From Sphingomonas faeni (lineage in GTDB: Bacteria; Pseudomonadota; Alphaproteobacteria; Sphingomonadales; Sphingomonadaceae), in assembly GCF_023195535.1 (NCBI RefSeq), contig NZ_JALPNF010000005.1, forward strand, positions 62,001 through 126,000: a stretch of DNA of 64,000 bases, in the 5' to 3' direction. Each line of letters starts with the position of its first letter. Position 1 is the stretch's first letter. The position numbers and the translations under genes were made by a program. The notes beneath the pieces are model-generated. The model did no database searches, was not told where the DNA came from, and saw only the letters and a list, made by a program, of their open reading frames with translations. This document shows positions 34,435 to 42,585 of the stretch, one piece after another.

Positions 34435-34638
34435 ATGACATATGGTTCAGCTATCATGTTCGTGGTCGCGGGCGTGCTCGGAATCGTCGGCACCGCGATG
34501 CTGCTCCGTCTGCGCAGCCCGAGCGTCACCGAGCAGCAGACCTACGCGTTCCGCATGATCGGCATCATGCTCACCTCGGGCGCGATCGTCCTCGCCATGT
34601 CCGCCGCCGCGATGTGGCAATGGAGCACCGAGACATGA
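34435..34638 (+). CDS. Small membrane protein, hypothetical
   Basis: A 67-residue protein with two predicted membrane helices: IMFVVAGVLGIVGTAMLL near the start and MIGIMLTSGAIVLAMSAAAMW near the end, joined by a short polar loop (RLRSPSVTEQQTYAFR). The hydrophobic pattern and GC-rich third positions support a real gene. An in-frame ATG at 34420 is an alternative start. It precedes nrdB by 62 nt in the same direction. Family not recognised. Confidence 0.6.
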   Translation: MTYGSAIMFVVAGVLGIVGTAMLLRLRSPSVTEQQTYAFRMIGIMLTSGAIVLAMSAAAMWQWSTET

Positions 34639-34700
34639 AACACGCCACCTGATCCCACCAGTTTCCCGATATAAAACCAATTCCCCGAAAGGCTTACCCC

Positions 34701-35753
34701 ATGTCCCTCCTTCACGCCTCCAAGCAGTACAAGCCGTTCGAATACCCCTGGGCGTTCGAGTTCTGGAAGCGCCAGCAGCAGCTCCACTGGCTCCCCGAGG
34801 AAGTGCCCTTGGGCGAGGATTGCCGCGACTGGGCGCAGAAGCTCAGCGATCACGAGCGCAACCTGCTCACGCAGATCTTCCGCTTCTTCACGCAGGCCGA
34901 TGTCGAGGTGCAGGATTGCTACCACGAAAAGTATGGCCGCGTGTTCAAGCCGACCGAGATCAAGATGATGCTGACCTCGTTCAGCAACATGGAGACGGTC
35001 CACATCGCCGCCTACAGCCATCTGCTCGACACCATCGGCATGCCCGAGAGCGAGTATGGCGCCTTCCTCGAATATGCCGAGATGAAGGAAAAGCATGATT
35101 ACATGCAGAAGTTCACCGTCGACAACGACGAGGACATCGCCCGCACGCTCGCCATGTTCGGCGGCTTCACCGAGGGCGTCCAGCTGTTCGCGTCGTTCGC
35201 GATGCTGATGAACTTCCCGCGCTTCAACAAGATGAAGGGCATGGGCCAGATCGTCACCTGGTCGATCCGCGACGAGTCCTTGCACTGCGAGGGCATCATC
35301 AAGATGTTCCACACCTTCTGTCAGGAACGCCAGTGCCTGACCAAGGCGGTCAAGGACGACATCGCCGACGTCTGCCAGACGACGATCCGCCTCGAGGACA
35401 ATTTCATCGACCTCGCCTTCGAGATGGGCCCGGTCAACGGCATGACCCCCAAGGAGATCAAGAAGTACATCCGCTTCATCGCCGACTGGCGCATGACGCA
35501 GCTCGGCCTGAAGCCGATCTACATGATCGACGAGCACCCGCTACCCTGGCTCGCGCCGATGCTCAACGGCGTCGAGCACGCCAACTTCTTCGAACAGCGC
35601 GCCACCGAATATTCGAAGGCCGCAACCAAGGGCCAGTGGAACGACGTCTGGGACTCGTTCGACAAGCGCCAGACCGCGAAGAAGGGGCCGATCGCGAATG
35701 TGGACCTGAGCGAAGTTCGGGACATGTTCAGCGATTCGGTTGCGGCAGAGTAA
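34701..35753 (+). CDS. nrdB: Class I ribonucleotide reductase, small (radical) subunit
   Basis: A 350-residue ferritin-like beta subunit that carries the dimetal-tyrosyl radical cofactor. Metal ligands and radical tyrosine are kept: D67 (FFTQADVEV), E98 and H101 (METVH), Y105, the second set in EGVQLFASFAML and SIRDESLHCEG. The presence of Tyr at 105 points to a tyrosyl-radical enzyme rather than class Ic. A good AAAGG site precedes the ATG. It partners with NrdA encoded 738 nt upstream. An AT-rich ATPase gene starts 5 nt after its stop and probably shares its transcript. Confidence 0.96.
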   Translation: MSLLHASKQYKPFEYPWAFEFWKRQQQLHWLPEEVPLGEDCRDWAQKLSDHERNLLTQIFRFFTQADVEVQDCYHEKYGRVFKPTEIKMMLTSFSNMETVHIAAYSHLLDTIGMPESEYGAFLEYAEMKEKHDYMQKFTVDNDEDIARTLAMFGGFTEGVQLFASFAMLMNFPRFNKMKGMGQIVTWSIRDESLHCEGIIKMFHTFCQERQCLTKAVKDDIADVCQTTIRLEDNFIDLAFEMGPVNGMTPKEIKKYIRFIADWRMTQLGLKPIYMIDEHPLPWLAPMLNGVEHANFFEQRATEYSKAATKGQWNDVWDSFDKRQTAKKGPIANVDLSEVRDMFSDSVAAE

Positions 35754-35758
35754 ATGCC

Positions 35759-37180
35759 ATGGCCATCAATCGCATCCCGACCGTACAAGAGATTTTCCCG
35801 ATTGTTGGAAAGCCGACGGTTACATACGTCGCACAAGATAGCGGGAGCGTAGAAAAGAAATTACGAGACGCAGTACAGTCTCGTGGTCAACTGTGCCTAC
35901 TTACAGGGCCGAGCAAACTCGGCAAAACGACATTATACCGACGCGTACTATCCGAGTTAAAGATTCAGCCTATTGTAATTCGCTGTACGGAAGGCATGAC
36001 CGTCAGGAGTTTTTGGGTCTCGGCACTCGAAGACCTTAACTTTGAGCAACTCGCCGAACGAGTGAAGAGCCTAGGAAGCTCACTCTCTGCGGATATTGGG
36101 GTAAGCGGCGAATTTGGGTGGGGATGGCTGGCCAAAGTCGTTCCATCTGTAAAAGTTTCCGCGACAGATAAATCCGAGAGCTCTATTAAATCCGCGTTCG
36201 TGAAAGCAGATTTGTCTGCAAAACATCTAATACCTGCCCTCAACGAGCTTCCCGTACTTTTAGTCGTTGAAGATTTCCATTATCTTTCTGAAGCAGTAAA
36301 GAAAGAGATTTTTCAACAATGGAAGTCTTTTGTAGATGAAGAAGTTAGCGTTTTAATTGTTAGCACATCACATCATGCTTCCGATATTGCGCGCTCCAAT
36401 CCAGACTTACGGGGACGGACAAGGCATGTTGAGTTAGAAAAGTGGAATACCGACGACCTAGCTCTAATTCCTAAGCGCGGATTTGATATTCTTTCTATAA
36501 AAAATAGTGCTTCGTTGCGAAATTCTATTGCGATTGAAGCTTGTGGACTGCCGATCGTCGCGCAACAGATTTGCCAAACATTTGCGCTATCGCTTGATTT
36601 ATCACCGTCATCGATAGATCGCCGAAAAGATTTTCAACCCTCTAATTTGCAAGATACTTATTCGAGAGTATTAAGCGATTTTTATTCTGATTACGACCGA
36701 GACTACGAACGGCTATTGGCCGGCCCCAGAAGTGGATCGAGGAAGTATGATACGTATAGCGCGATATTAGGCGCTTTTGCGCTAGAGCCTCTTGAGTTCT
36801 CTTTAAGAGAACATGTTCTTATCGATAGAATAAATGAGATATCGAGCGCCGATAGAATTCCTCTTGCATCGATTAATTCATCCCTAAACGCCCTAGGTAG
36901 TCATCAAAAAAGGATGGGCACCACACTACTTGAGTGGCAGCCACATCAGGACATGCTCCATATCGTAGAACCCACGTTCCTATTCTTCCTTCGTCAAAAA
37001 CTTAAGGCTGCACGAGGAACATCAAGCAAATCGTCAGATATCAATACCCTCCTCAAAGAACTTATGATTAGGGTTAGGGGATTTGAGGGGTCGCAAAGCC
37101 GATTGCAATTATTGGAATCTCCAAACGAGCAAGGAAGCTTTTTTGGTGGAAGCGCCACTGATACAAAATCAGATGCGTAG
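35759..37180 (+). CDS. AT-rich AAA/STAND-like ATPase, probably horizontally acquired
   Basis: A 473-residue ATP-binding protein of unassigned family. Walker A is GPSKLGKTT (50-58), Walker B VLLVVEDFH (166-174) with E171/D172, a sensor-1-like strand VLIVSTSHH (198-206) and a CGLPIVAQQIC block (262-272) like the sensor-2 region of ORC/Cdc6 and STAND ATPases. The C-terminal part (about 330-425) looks like a winged helix ending MLHIVEPTFLFFLRQKL, a pattern seen in archaeal-type ATPases and nSTAND proteins. No membrane segment or nuclease motif is seen. Base composition is far from its neighbours: 36481-36540 has 18 G+C in 60 bases. It starts 5 nt after nrdB with only a weak ribosome site (CAGAG). 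A regulatory, transposition-accessory or defence role is possible; none is shown. Confidence 0.8.
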   Translation: MAINRIPTVQEIFPIVGKPTVTYVAQDSGSVEKKLRDAVQSRGQLCLLTGPSKLGKTTLYRRVLSELKIQPIVIRCTEGMTVRSFWVSALEDLNFEQLAERVKSLGSSLSADIGVSGEFGWGWLAKVVPSVKVSATDKSESSIKSAFVKADLSAKHLIPALNELPVLLVVEDFHYLSEAVKKEIFQQWKSFVDEEVSVLIVSTSHHASDIARSNPDLRGRTRHVELEKWNTDDLALIPKRGFDILSIKNSASLRNSIAIEACGLPIVAQQICQTFALSLDLSPSSIDRRKDFQPSNLQDTYSRVLSDFYSDYDRDYERLLAGPRSGSRKYDTYSAILGAFALEPLEFSLREHVLIDRINEISSADRIPLASINSSLNALGSHQKRMGTTLLEWQPHQDMLHIVEPTFLFFLRQKLKAARGTSSKSSDINTLLKELMIRVRGFEGSQSRLQLLESPNEQGSFFGGSATDTKSDA

Positions 37181-37244
37181 AATATAAGGTAGAATTTCTC
37201 ACTTCTAGATCTTCGTCATCAAATTTATACATTGTGATTTTCAT

Positions 37245-38036
37245 TCAGCGGCACCAAGGCGAGCGCTTGCCGCCTCCATAATACCGCGCGAGCCCGTGGC
37301 GGACTAGGACGGCGCCCAACGACACGCCGCCCCTTTCGACGATGCGCAGTTTGCGGCCGTAGCGGTCGACGTCCCGCTTGATCGGGGTCAGCTTGAACGG
37401 ACCGGCGTTCAGCATCCCTTGCATCTTCACCGTCGCCGCCTCACCCAGCCGCCCCTCGCGGGCGCAGCGGGGCGGGTGGGTTTCGGGGGTGTCGATGTCG
37501 GCGATGCGGATCTTAGTGCCCGCCATCCAGAACGTGTCGCCGTCGACCATGCAGTTGATCCGCTTGGCATGGCCGCAGATCGTGAAACGTGCCGATACGG
37601 GCTTGCCGCCCGATAGTGCAGATGCGGCGGCGGTCGACGCCGCGCTGGCGATGCCCGCTGCGGTGGCTAGAGTGCCGGTAGCGGCGGTCGCGCCACCGGC
37701 GTTGGCCGCAGCGCCGGCGGCGGCCGCCGCAGCGGACGACGCCTCCGGCTTGGCACCTTCGTCGGCCCCGCCCCAGCCTCCGGGCACGCGGAAATGGCCG
37801 GCGGGCCAGGCGATGCCGAACCCGGTCGGCCATTCGATCTTCAGTCCGGGCGGCACCAGCGCCGACCAGTCGATCTGGCGAATCACCGGCATCATCAGCC
37901 CGAGCAGCATGCCGTAGAACACCAGACGGAGTTGCAGCAGGACTCCGGGCGCTGGACGGCGCGCCGCCCCAACGCGGCGCGTGGCGCCGGCGCGATCGCC
38001 GCCCAGCAACCGCATGAAATCAAACACATACTCCAT
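37245..38036 (-). CDS. Membrane-anchored thermonuclease (SNase) family protein
   Basis: A 263-residue protein with three parts: an N-terminal membrane helix (about 33-50), an Ala/Gly-rich linker (about 95-145) and a staphylococcal nuclease-like domain (about 150-263). Catalytic positions are kept: D165 and D167 (VDGDTF), R177 and D182, E185 (IDTPE), and R228 (DRYGR). Cys pairs (C154/C162, C191/C262) could form disulphides if the domain is periplasmic. It would cut nucleic acids with calcium at the envelope. It converges on the AT-rich ATPase gene, 64 nt apart, so they are not co-transcribed. Confidence 0.88.
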   Translation of the reverse strand: MEYVFDFMRLLGGDRAGATRRVGAARRPAPGVLLQLRLVFYGMLLGLMMPVIRQIDWSALVPPGLKIEWPTGFGIAWPAGHFRVPGGWGGADEGAKPEASSAAAAAAGAAANAGGATAATGTLATAAGIASAASTAAASALSGGKPVSARFTICGHAKRINCMVDGDTFWMAGTKIRIADIDTPETHPPRCAREGRLGEAATVKMQGMLNAGPFKLTPIKRDVDRYGRKLRIVERGGVSLGAVLVRHGLARYYGGGKRSPWCR

Positions 38037-38721
38037 CGTCCCCCGCGCGTACGCGCGCGCGCGAGGATGTCACTCTCGCCAGCGCCAGCGTTGCGGCGAG
38101 CGGAGTCAGAAACGAGGCGAACGCATCGTGAACATCGCTCACCTGACGCAAGCCGGCCGAGGACGGTTCCGCGCTGCCGAACCGATGCCGATGTTCACCT
38201 GGTACCGAATGGGGTTGCCGGCCGTGGGACGCGGTAAACTTTCCGTCCCGAAACATCAGGCGCGCACACCGGGGGGGCCGTCAAACCGGTCGGTTAGTCT
38301 GCCAAATGCCCGGCAAGTACCGAACTATCTGCTCACCCTCTGATATGCCGATCCAACGCGCGCGAGCCAGCTACCAGGTCGATGCCGTGCAGTACCGGCC
38401 GGATACGGCGAACTCGTTGTCCTGCATGCCTCGGCCAGGCCCGGATCGGCCCGCGGCACCGCTCCCGCACCTCCCGGCCGACGCGGTGCCGAAAATCGCA
38501 CCCGTCATCGATCCCGCCGCAAGCACCGCCATGCTCGCGGTCCCATGCTCGTGGTGCCATGCCCGGGGACCCATGCCCGGAACCGTGCGAGCGCCCATAC
38601 TTCCGACACGTCACTCCCCCGCCCCCCCCCCGAACGCCAGACGCACGAAGGGCGGGAAATGGCCCTAGCCACTCCCCGCCCCCGTTACGCATCCAGCTTA
38701 TACCTCTTGCGAGGCAAGGGC
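38037..38721. other. Long intergenic region without a recognisable gene
   Basis: About 685 bases between the nuclease start and the outer membrane protein stop. Several reading frames cross it but none has a credible domain, signal or ribosome site. It holds an alternating purine-pyrimidine run (CGCGCGTACGCGCGCGCGCG near 38043), short G8 and C10 homopolymers (about 38270 and 38622) and a loose cluster of CCATGC(C/T)CG motifs at 38527-38580. No member of the six repeat families is present, unlike most gaps of this size here. Confidence 0.6.
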
Positions 38722-39387
38722 TTAGAAGTGCGTGATGATGCCGAGCATTGGACGGAAGCTCTGCGCGTCGCCGAAGGTGTTGACCTCGGCGCGGATGCGG
38801 AAGCCTGCGTTGCCGGTGATGCCCTTCAGGCCGATGCTCTGCGGACCGACTTCTGCGCCGATGCCGTAGGTGATCGCGCTGTAGTCACGGCTGGTGTCGC
38901 CACCGTTGGTCGACCGTGCCGAGAACTTGTCGAAGTTCACCCACTGGTAGCCGACCTTGCCGTAGATCAGGCCGCTGTCGCCAGCGCGGAAGCCGAAACG
39001 GCCTGCTGCGCCATATTCCCAATCGATGTTGCCTTCGATGCCCTTGATCACGTTGCCTTCAGCGCCGACGAAAACCGGGCCGAGCGGCACGTTCACGCCG
39101 AGCACGCCCTGGACCAGCGAGCCCGACGGACGATAGTTGTTACGCAGCGTGTTGTCGGCGTTCAGCGCCTGCGGGATGCCGTGGCCGCGCTCGTTGTCGA
39201 ACTGCTCCCAACCGCCCATGACGCCGAAATACGGCTCGATGCCGAATGCCTTCGAGCCGTCCGGAGCTGCTGCTTCGCCGGGCTGCGCGCTGTTGTCGGT
39301 GGGGGCCGGTGCCGACATGTCCTGCGCGAAGGCGGGAACTGCGACCGTTGCAGCGGCGAGGGCGATTGCCAGGGAAAGCTTACGCAT
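38722..39387 (-). CDS. Outer membrane beta-barrel protein
   Basis: A 221-residue protein with a signal peptide (MRKLSLAIALAAATVAVPAFA, cut after AFA), a Pro/Ala/Ser-rich linker and an eight-stranded-type barrel: alternating aromatic strands such as AFGIEPYFGVMGGWEQF, GLIYGKVGYQWVNF and the terminal RPMLGIITHF ending in Phe, the usual signal for outer membrane insertion. It resembles the opacity/OmpA-like porin family of Sphingomonads. Function unknown; structural or adhesion roles are possible. Confidence 0.85.
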   Translation of the reverse strand: MRKLSLAIALAAATVAVPAFAQDMSAPAPTDNSAQPGEAAAPDGSKAFGIEPYFGVMGGWEQFDNERGHGIPQALNADNTLRNNYRPSGSLVQGVLGVNVPLGPVFVGAEGNVIKGIEGNIDWEYGAAGRFGFRAGDSGLIYGKVGYQWVNFDKFSARSTNGGDTSRDYSAITYGIGAEVGPQSIGLKGITGNAGFRIRAEVNTFGDAQSFRPMLGIITHF

Positions 39388-39686
39388 GTGAATTTGACCT
39401 TATACCGTGTGTTGCGTGGATCCCCGACTGCACGGTGCGTCGGTTTGGTCCAGGCATGTCGAAACAGGCCGGCGAGCACATGGTTGCACAAAAAACGTCA
39501 CATTCAGGGAACTGTTCCGTTGTGTTGCGCTACAGCAACGGTTCCTGTCAATTGGATGAACGAACCATGTCAATAACGGCGCTCAAGCTGCCAAAATACA
39601 GCGGAAAAGTGGCAAAAAGCAGCCGGCGCACCCATTAAGGCTGTCCGTTCATGGAACAGTGGGATCCGGTGTGCAGTGCAGCATGA

Positions 39687-39905
39687 ATGGGGTTTTCGCG
39701 TCTCTTTTCGCGTCTCTTTCGCAGCCGCTGGACGGCACTGTTCTGGTCGACGGGTATCCTGTGGACCGCCTATGCCGTCGCCGCCGATGCCCCGGAACCG
39801 CCGACGAACGCAACGTCGGGAGCGGCCACCGCGCAACCGACCGATGCGACCGGCGTAACCTTCGACGCCCGCGATCTCGCCATCCTGGCGAACGCGGGCG
39901 GATAG
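39687..39905 (+). CDS. Small hypothetical protein with N-terminal membrane helix
   Basis: A 72-residue peptide: basic start (MGFSRLFSRLFRSR), a hydrophobic helix WTALFWSTGILWTAYAVAA that could be a signal anchor, and a Thr/Ala/Pro-rich tail. The 5' end of the gene is a short direct repeat (two CGCGTCTCTTT copies). Coding-like base use supports it, but no family is recognised. Convergent with the acidic protein gene. Confidence 0.5.
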   Translation: MGFSRLFSRLFRSRWTALFWSTGILWTAYAVAADAPEPPTNATSGAATAQPTDATGVTFDARDLAILANAGG

Positions 39906-39938
39906 CGACGCGCCCATCCTGAGCGCGTCGCGGACGGA

Positions 39939-40283
39939 TCAGGGCTTCAGCGCGACGTCGTCGGCATCGTCCAGGTCTTCGTCGTCGTCGATGCTGCCAT
40001 CGTCGAGTTCGTCCTGGACATCGTCCTCGTCCATGTCGGCCTCGTCCATCGTGACGGAGGCGTCGGTCTCGCCGACCTCTTCAGAGTCCATCTTGGTCTC
40101 GTCGATCGACTCGTCGTCCGTGTCGTCTTCGCCCAGATCGGGTTCGAGGTCGGTCAGGATGACGCCGTCGCTCGGCCCGTTGCGCGTGGCCTCGAGGATT
40201 TCGGCGCGCTGGCTCTCGTCATAGCCCTCTTCGTCATACCCGTCGTCGCCCGAACCGGCACTCGGCACCTGATGTCCGCCCAT
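39939..40283 (-). CDS. Highly acidic small protein
   Basis: A 114-residue protein in which roughly two fifths of residues are Asp or Glu, with runs such as DDDEDLDDADD near the end. No fold or domain is visible and it is probably disordered. Similar acidic proteins are common in Sphingomonads and sometimes misnamed as primases. The ATG at 40283 has a GGGAG site 7 nt before; the GTG two codons upstream is too close to that site. Function unknown. Confidence 0.72.
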   Translation of the reverse strand: MGGHQVPSAGSGDDGYDEEGYDESQRAEILEATRNGPSDGVILTDLEPDLGEDDTDDESIDETKMDSEEVGETDASVTMDEADMDEDDVQDELDDGSIDDDEDLDDADDVALKP

Positions 40284-40362
40284 GGTCACACTCCCTCGTT
40301 CCAGGACGCCCGCGTGTCACGGGCTTACCCGATGCGAACGGTGGACGTGCCCGGTGGTTCCT

Positions 40363-41622
40363 TCAAGCGCGCTTGGGCGCGGTGGACGCAGGCCGGAACA
40401 AGCGACCCCGCTCGGTGACCAGGATCGCCAGCAACGCCGCCAAGCCTGCGCCGAGGAACCCCGCGACCAGCGGCACGGTCGTGCCGTCGAACGCCTGCCC
40501 GATCAGCGCGCCGATCACCGCGCCGACGGTCACGCTCAGGAACCCCTGCACGCTCGACGCGGTACCGGCGATCCGCCCCATATTCTCCATCGCCATCGCC
40601 GAGAAGTTCGACGTCGCCAGTCCGAAACACCCGAGCGTCAGCGCCTGGAAGACCGCGAAACTGACCAGCGTCTCGAAGCCGATCTCGATCGCGAACAGGT
40701 GGACCAGCGATACCAGGATCAGCAGCGACAGCGCGCCGTGGCTGATCAGCCGTGTCCCCAGCCGCATCACGATCCGCGAGTTGAGCAGGTTGCACGCCGC
40801 CATCGTCACCGACGTCGTCGCGAAGATCAGCGCGAGCAACGTCGGCTTGTGGAACACGTCCGCCATGATCTGCTGGATCGAGTTGAGATAGCCATACAGC
40901 GACCCCAGCAGCGCCGTCGACGCGAGCGTGTAGCCCAGCGAATTGCGGTCGACGAGCGTCTGCCGCCAGTCGCTCAAGATCCGCCCGGGCGTGATCGGCA
41001 GGACGTTTTCTGCCGCCAGCGTCTCCGGCATCCGCAGATAGAACCAGACCAGCACACCCAGCGTCAGCACCGCGACCGTCCAGAAGATCGCCCGCCAGTC
41101 ACCGAACTGGAGCACCGCCCAGCCGAACGTCGGCGCCAGGATCGGCACGATCATGAACACCATGAACGCGATCGACATGACCCGCGCCATCGCCCGGCCG
41201 TGATAGCAATCGCGGACCAGTGCGATCGTCGCCACGCGCGCCGCTGCGATCACCGCGCCACCGAACACCCGCGCCGCCAGCAGCAGCGTGAAACTTCCCG
41301 CGGTGGCGCAGGCGACGTTGGCGATGATGTAGAGCACCAGCGACCAGAGCAGCACCGTCCGCCGCCCGAACCGATCCGCAAGCGGCCCGTGGACGAGCTG
41401 CGCGACGCCGAAGCCGATCACGAACGCGGTGACCACGAACTGGCGGCTGTTCTCCGACGCGACGCCGAGCGAGTCGCCGATCGCCGGCAGCGCGGGCAGC
41501 ATCGAGTCGATGCCGAGCGCGGTCAGCGACATCAGCGAGGCGACGAGCGCGACGAACTCGACGAAGCCGATCGGCGCGCCACGCATCGCCGGCGCGTCGG
41601 AGTGTTGGTCCTGGGTCTGCAT
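40363..41622 (-). CDS. Bcr/CflA-type drug resistance MFS transporter
   Basis: A 419-residue major facilitator with twelve predicted helices. The family features are DSMLPALPAIGDSLG in helix 1, the loop 2-3 motif GPLADRFGRR, and RVFGGAVIAAARVATIALVRD in helix 4, which matches Bcr/CflA exporters of bicyclomycin, chloramphenicol or sulfonamides. Substrate here unknown. The ATG at 41622 gives a short cytoplasmic N-terminus. Divergent from the lipoprotein gene, with a nested palindrome in the 128-nt gap that may be the regulator site. Confidence 0.9.
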   Translation of the reverse strand: MQTQDQHSDAPAMRGAPIGFVEFVALVASLMSLTALGIDSMLPALPAIGDSLGVASENSRQFVVTAFVIGFGVAQLVHGPLADRFGRRTVLLWSLVLYIIANVACATAGSFTLLLAARVFGGAVIAAARVATIALVRDCYHGRAMARVMSIAFMVFMIVPILAPTFGWAVLQFGDWRAIFWTVAVLTLGVLVWFYLRMPETLAAENVLPITPGRILSDWRQTLVDRNSLGYTLASTALLGSLYGYLNSIQQIMADVFHKPTLLALIFATTSVTMAACNLLNSRIVMRLGTRLISHGALSLLILVSLVHLFAIEIGFETLVSFAVFQALTLGCFGLATSNFSAMAMENMGRIAGTASSVQGFLSVTVGAVIGALIGQAFDGTTVPLVAGFLGAGLAALLAILVTERGRLFRPASTAPKRA

Positions 41623-41703
41623 GATGCCAGCGCGTTTACCCGCTCGGGCGGGCGCGCGAAACCCGCTAACCGGCGCGGTTCGGAGATGATTGCGCGATAC
41701 GCC

Positions 41704-41749
41704 GATGCCTCCTATCTGTATTGTCATAACAATACACTTCGGAGGCATC
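41704..41749. promoter_or_regulatory. Nested perfect palindrome between exporter and lipoprotein genes
   Basis: Outer arms GATGCCTCC (41704-41712) and GGAGGCATC (41741-41749), 4-nt gaps on both sides, then inner arms TGTATTGT (41717-41724) and ACAATACA (41729-41736) around CATA. The inner 20 bp has the size of a dimeric repressor operator (TetR/MarR type). The right outer arm contains GGAGG, the ribosome site of the lipoprotein gene at 41751, so the RNA stem would hide it. Confidence 0.7.
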
Positions 41750-41750
41750 C

Positions 41751-42248
41751 ATGATCCGCCCGCTCTTTCTCGTTACCGTCGGTCTCGTCGGCATGCTCGC
41801 GCTAGCCGCCTGCGACCGCTCGAACGAGGGCGCGTCGGTGTCGATCAACGCCGATGGCGGCAACGTCCTCGGCGCGATCAACGGCGAGACCGGCGAGATG
41901 AAGATCGACGTCCCCGGCTTCCAGGGCTCGGTGAAGCTGCCGAAGATCAGGATCGACACCGGCAATTTCGATCTCAACGGCGTGCGACTGTATCCCGGCT
42001 CGTCGATCAGGAATTTGAACATCGTCGGCGACGACAAGAACGGCGGGCTCCGCGTAGCCTTCGCCAGCCCCGCCACCCCGACGATCGTCCGCGACTGGTT
42101 CGCCGACCGGCTCGGCAAGGTCGGCTACCAGGTGCATTCCGAGGGGCCGAACCTGATCGGCACGACCGACGAGAACAAACCCTTCCGCCTCGAACTCGCC
42201 CCCGACGGCGCGGACAAGGCGACGGGCACGATCGTCATCAGCGGGTAA
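41751..42248 (+). CDS. Putative lipoprotein, function unknown
   Basis: A 165-residue protein with a lipoprotein signal: hydrophobic LFLVTVGLVGMLALAAC with the lipobox cysteine at residue 21. The mature part is mostly beta, with repeated Gly/Asp/Ile segments (GGNVLGAINGETGEMKIDVPGF, KLPKIRIDTGNFDLNGV) resembling a beta-solenoid or sheet stack. No known domain is recognised. Divergent from the Bcr/CflA exporter, possibly under the same operator. Confidence 0.8.
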   Translation: MIRPLFLVTVGLVGMLALAACDRSNEGASVSINADGGNVLGAINGETGEMKIDVPGFQGSVKLPKIRIDTGNFDLNGVRLYPGSSIRNLNIVGDDKNGGLRVAFASPATPTIVRDWFADRLGKVGYQVHSEGPNLIGTTDENKPFRLELAPDGADKATGTIVISG

Positions 42249-42258
42249 CGCTCCCCTT

Positions 42259-42356
42259 CCGTCATGCCGGGCTTGTTCCGGCATCCACCGTTCCGCAAAC
42301 CCGAAAGACGTGATGGCGCGGAACAGCGGACCCCGGAACAAGCCCGGGGTGACGGA
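42259..42356. repeat. Intergenic inverted repeat, family F
   Basis: Arms CCGTCATGCCGGGCTTGTTC and GAACAAGCCCGGGGTGACGG. It begins 10 nt after the lipoprotein stop and is followed directly by a family E element. Confidence 0.9.
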
Positions 42357-42370
42357 GTGGCAGCCCTAGT

Positions 42371-42492
42371 ATCCTTCCCCGCTAGGGGGAGGTGGCTGGC
42401 GCTTGCCAGACGGAGGGGGAGGCATGCGCAACGTGCGTTCCGTGTCCTCCCCCTCCGTCGCCTTTGGCGCCCCCCCCCTGGCGGGGGAGGAT
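42371..42492. repeat. Intergenic inverted repeat, family E
   Basis: Left arm ATCCTTCCCCGCTAGGGGGA, right arm ending CCCTGGCGGGGGAGGATC, with inner GGTGGCTGGCGCTTGCCAG and CCCTCCGTCGCC. A C9 run at 42471 may be unstable. Upstream of the oxygenase gene. Confidence 0.88.
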
Positions 42493-42585
42493 CGTTCAAA
42501 ATGTAAACCAACCCTAACCCAGGCATTTGGCACCGCCTCCCCGACCCCCTATATCGGGTGCAACCCCAATCCGGACACGAACCCC

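Noticed and set aside
35727..37250. Target-site duplication TTCAGCG flanking the AT-rich island
   Set aside because: Seven bases over about 1.5 kb can match by chance, both copies lie in or at the ends of neighbouring genes and no integrase or terminal inverted repeat is present; mentioned only as a clue.
38306..38668. Two overlapping frames of about 120 codons in the gap before the outer membrane protein
   Set aside because: No ribosome site, no domain, skewed Arg/Pro composition and conflicting frames on both strands.
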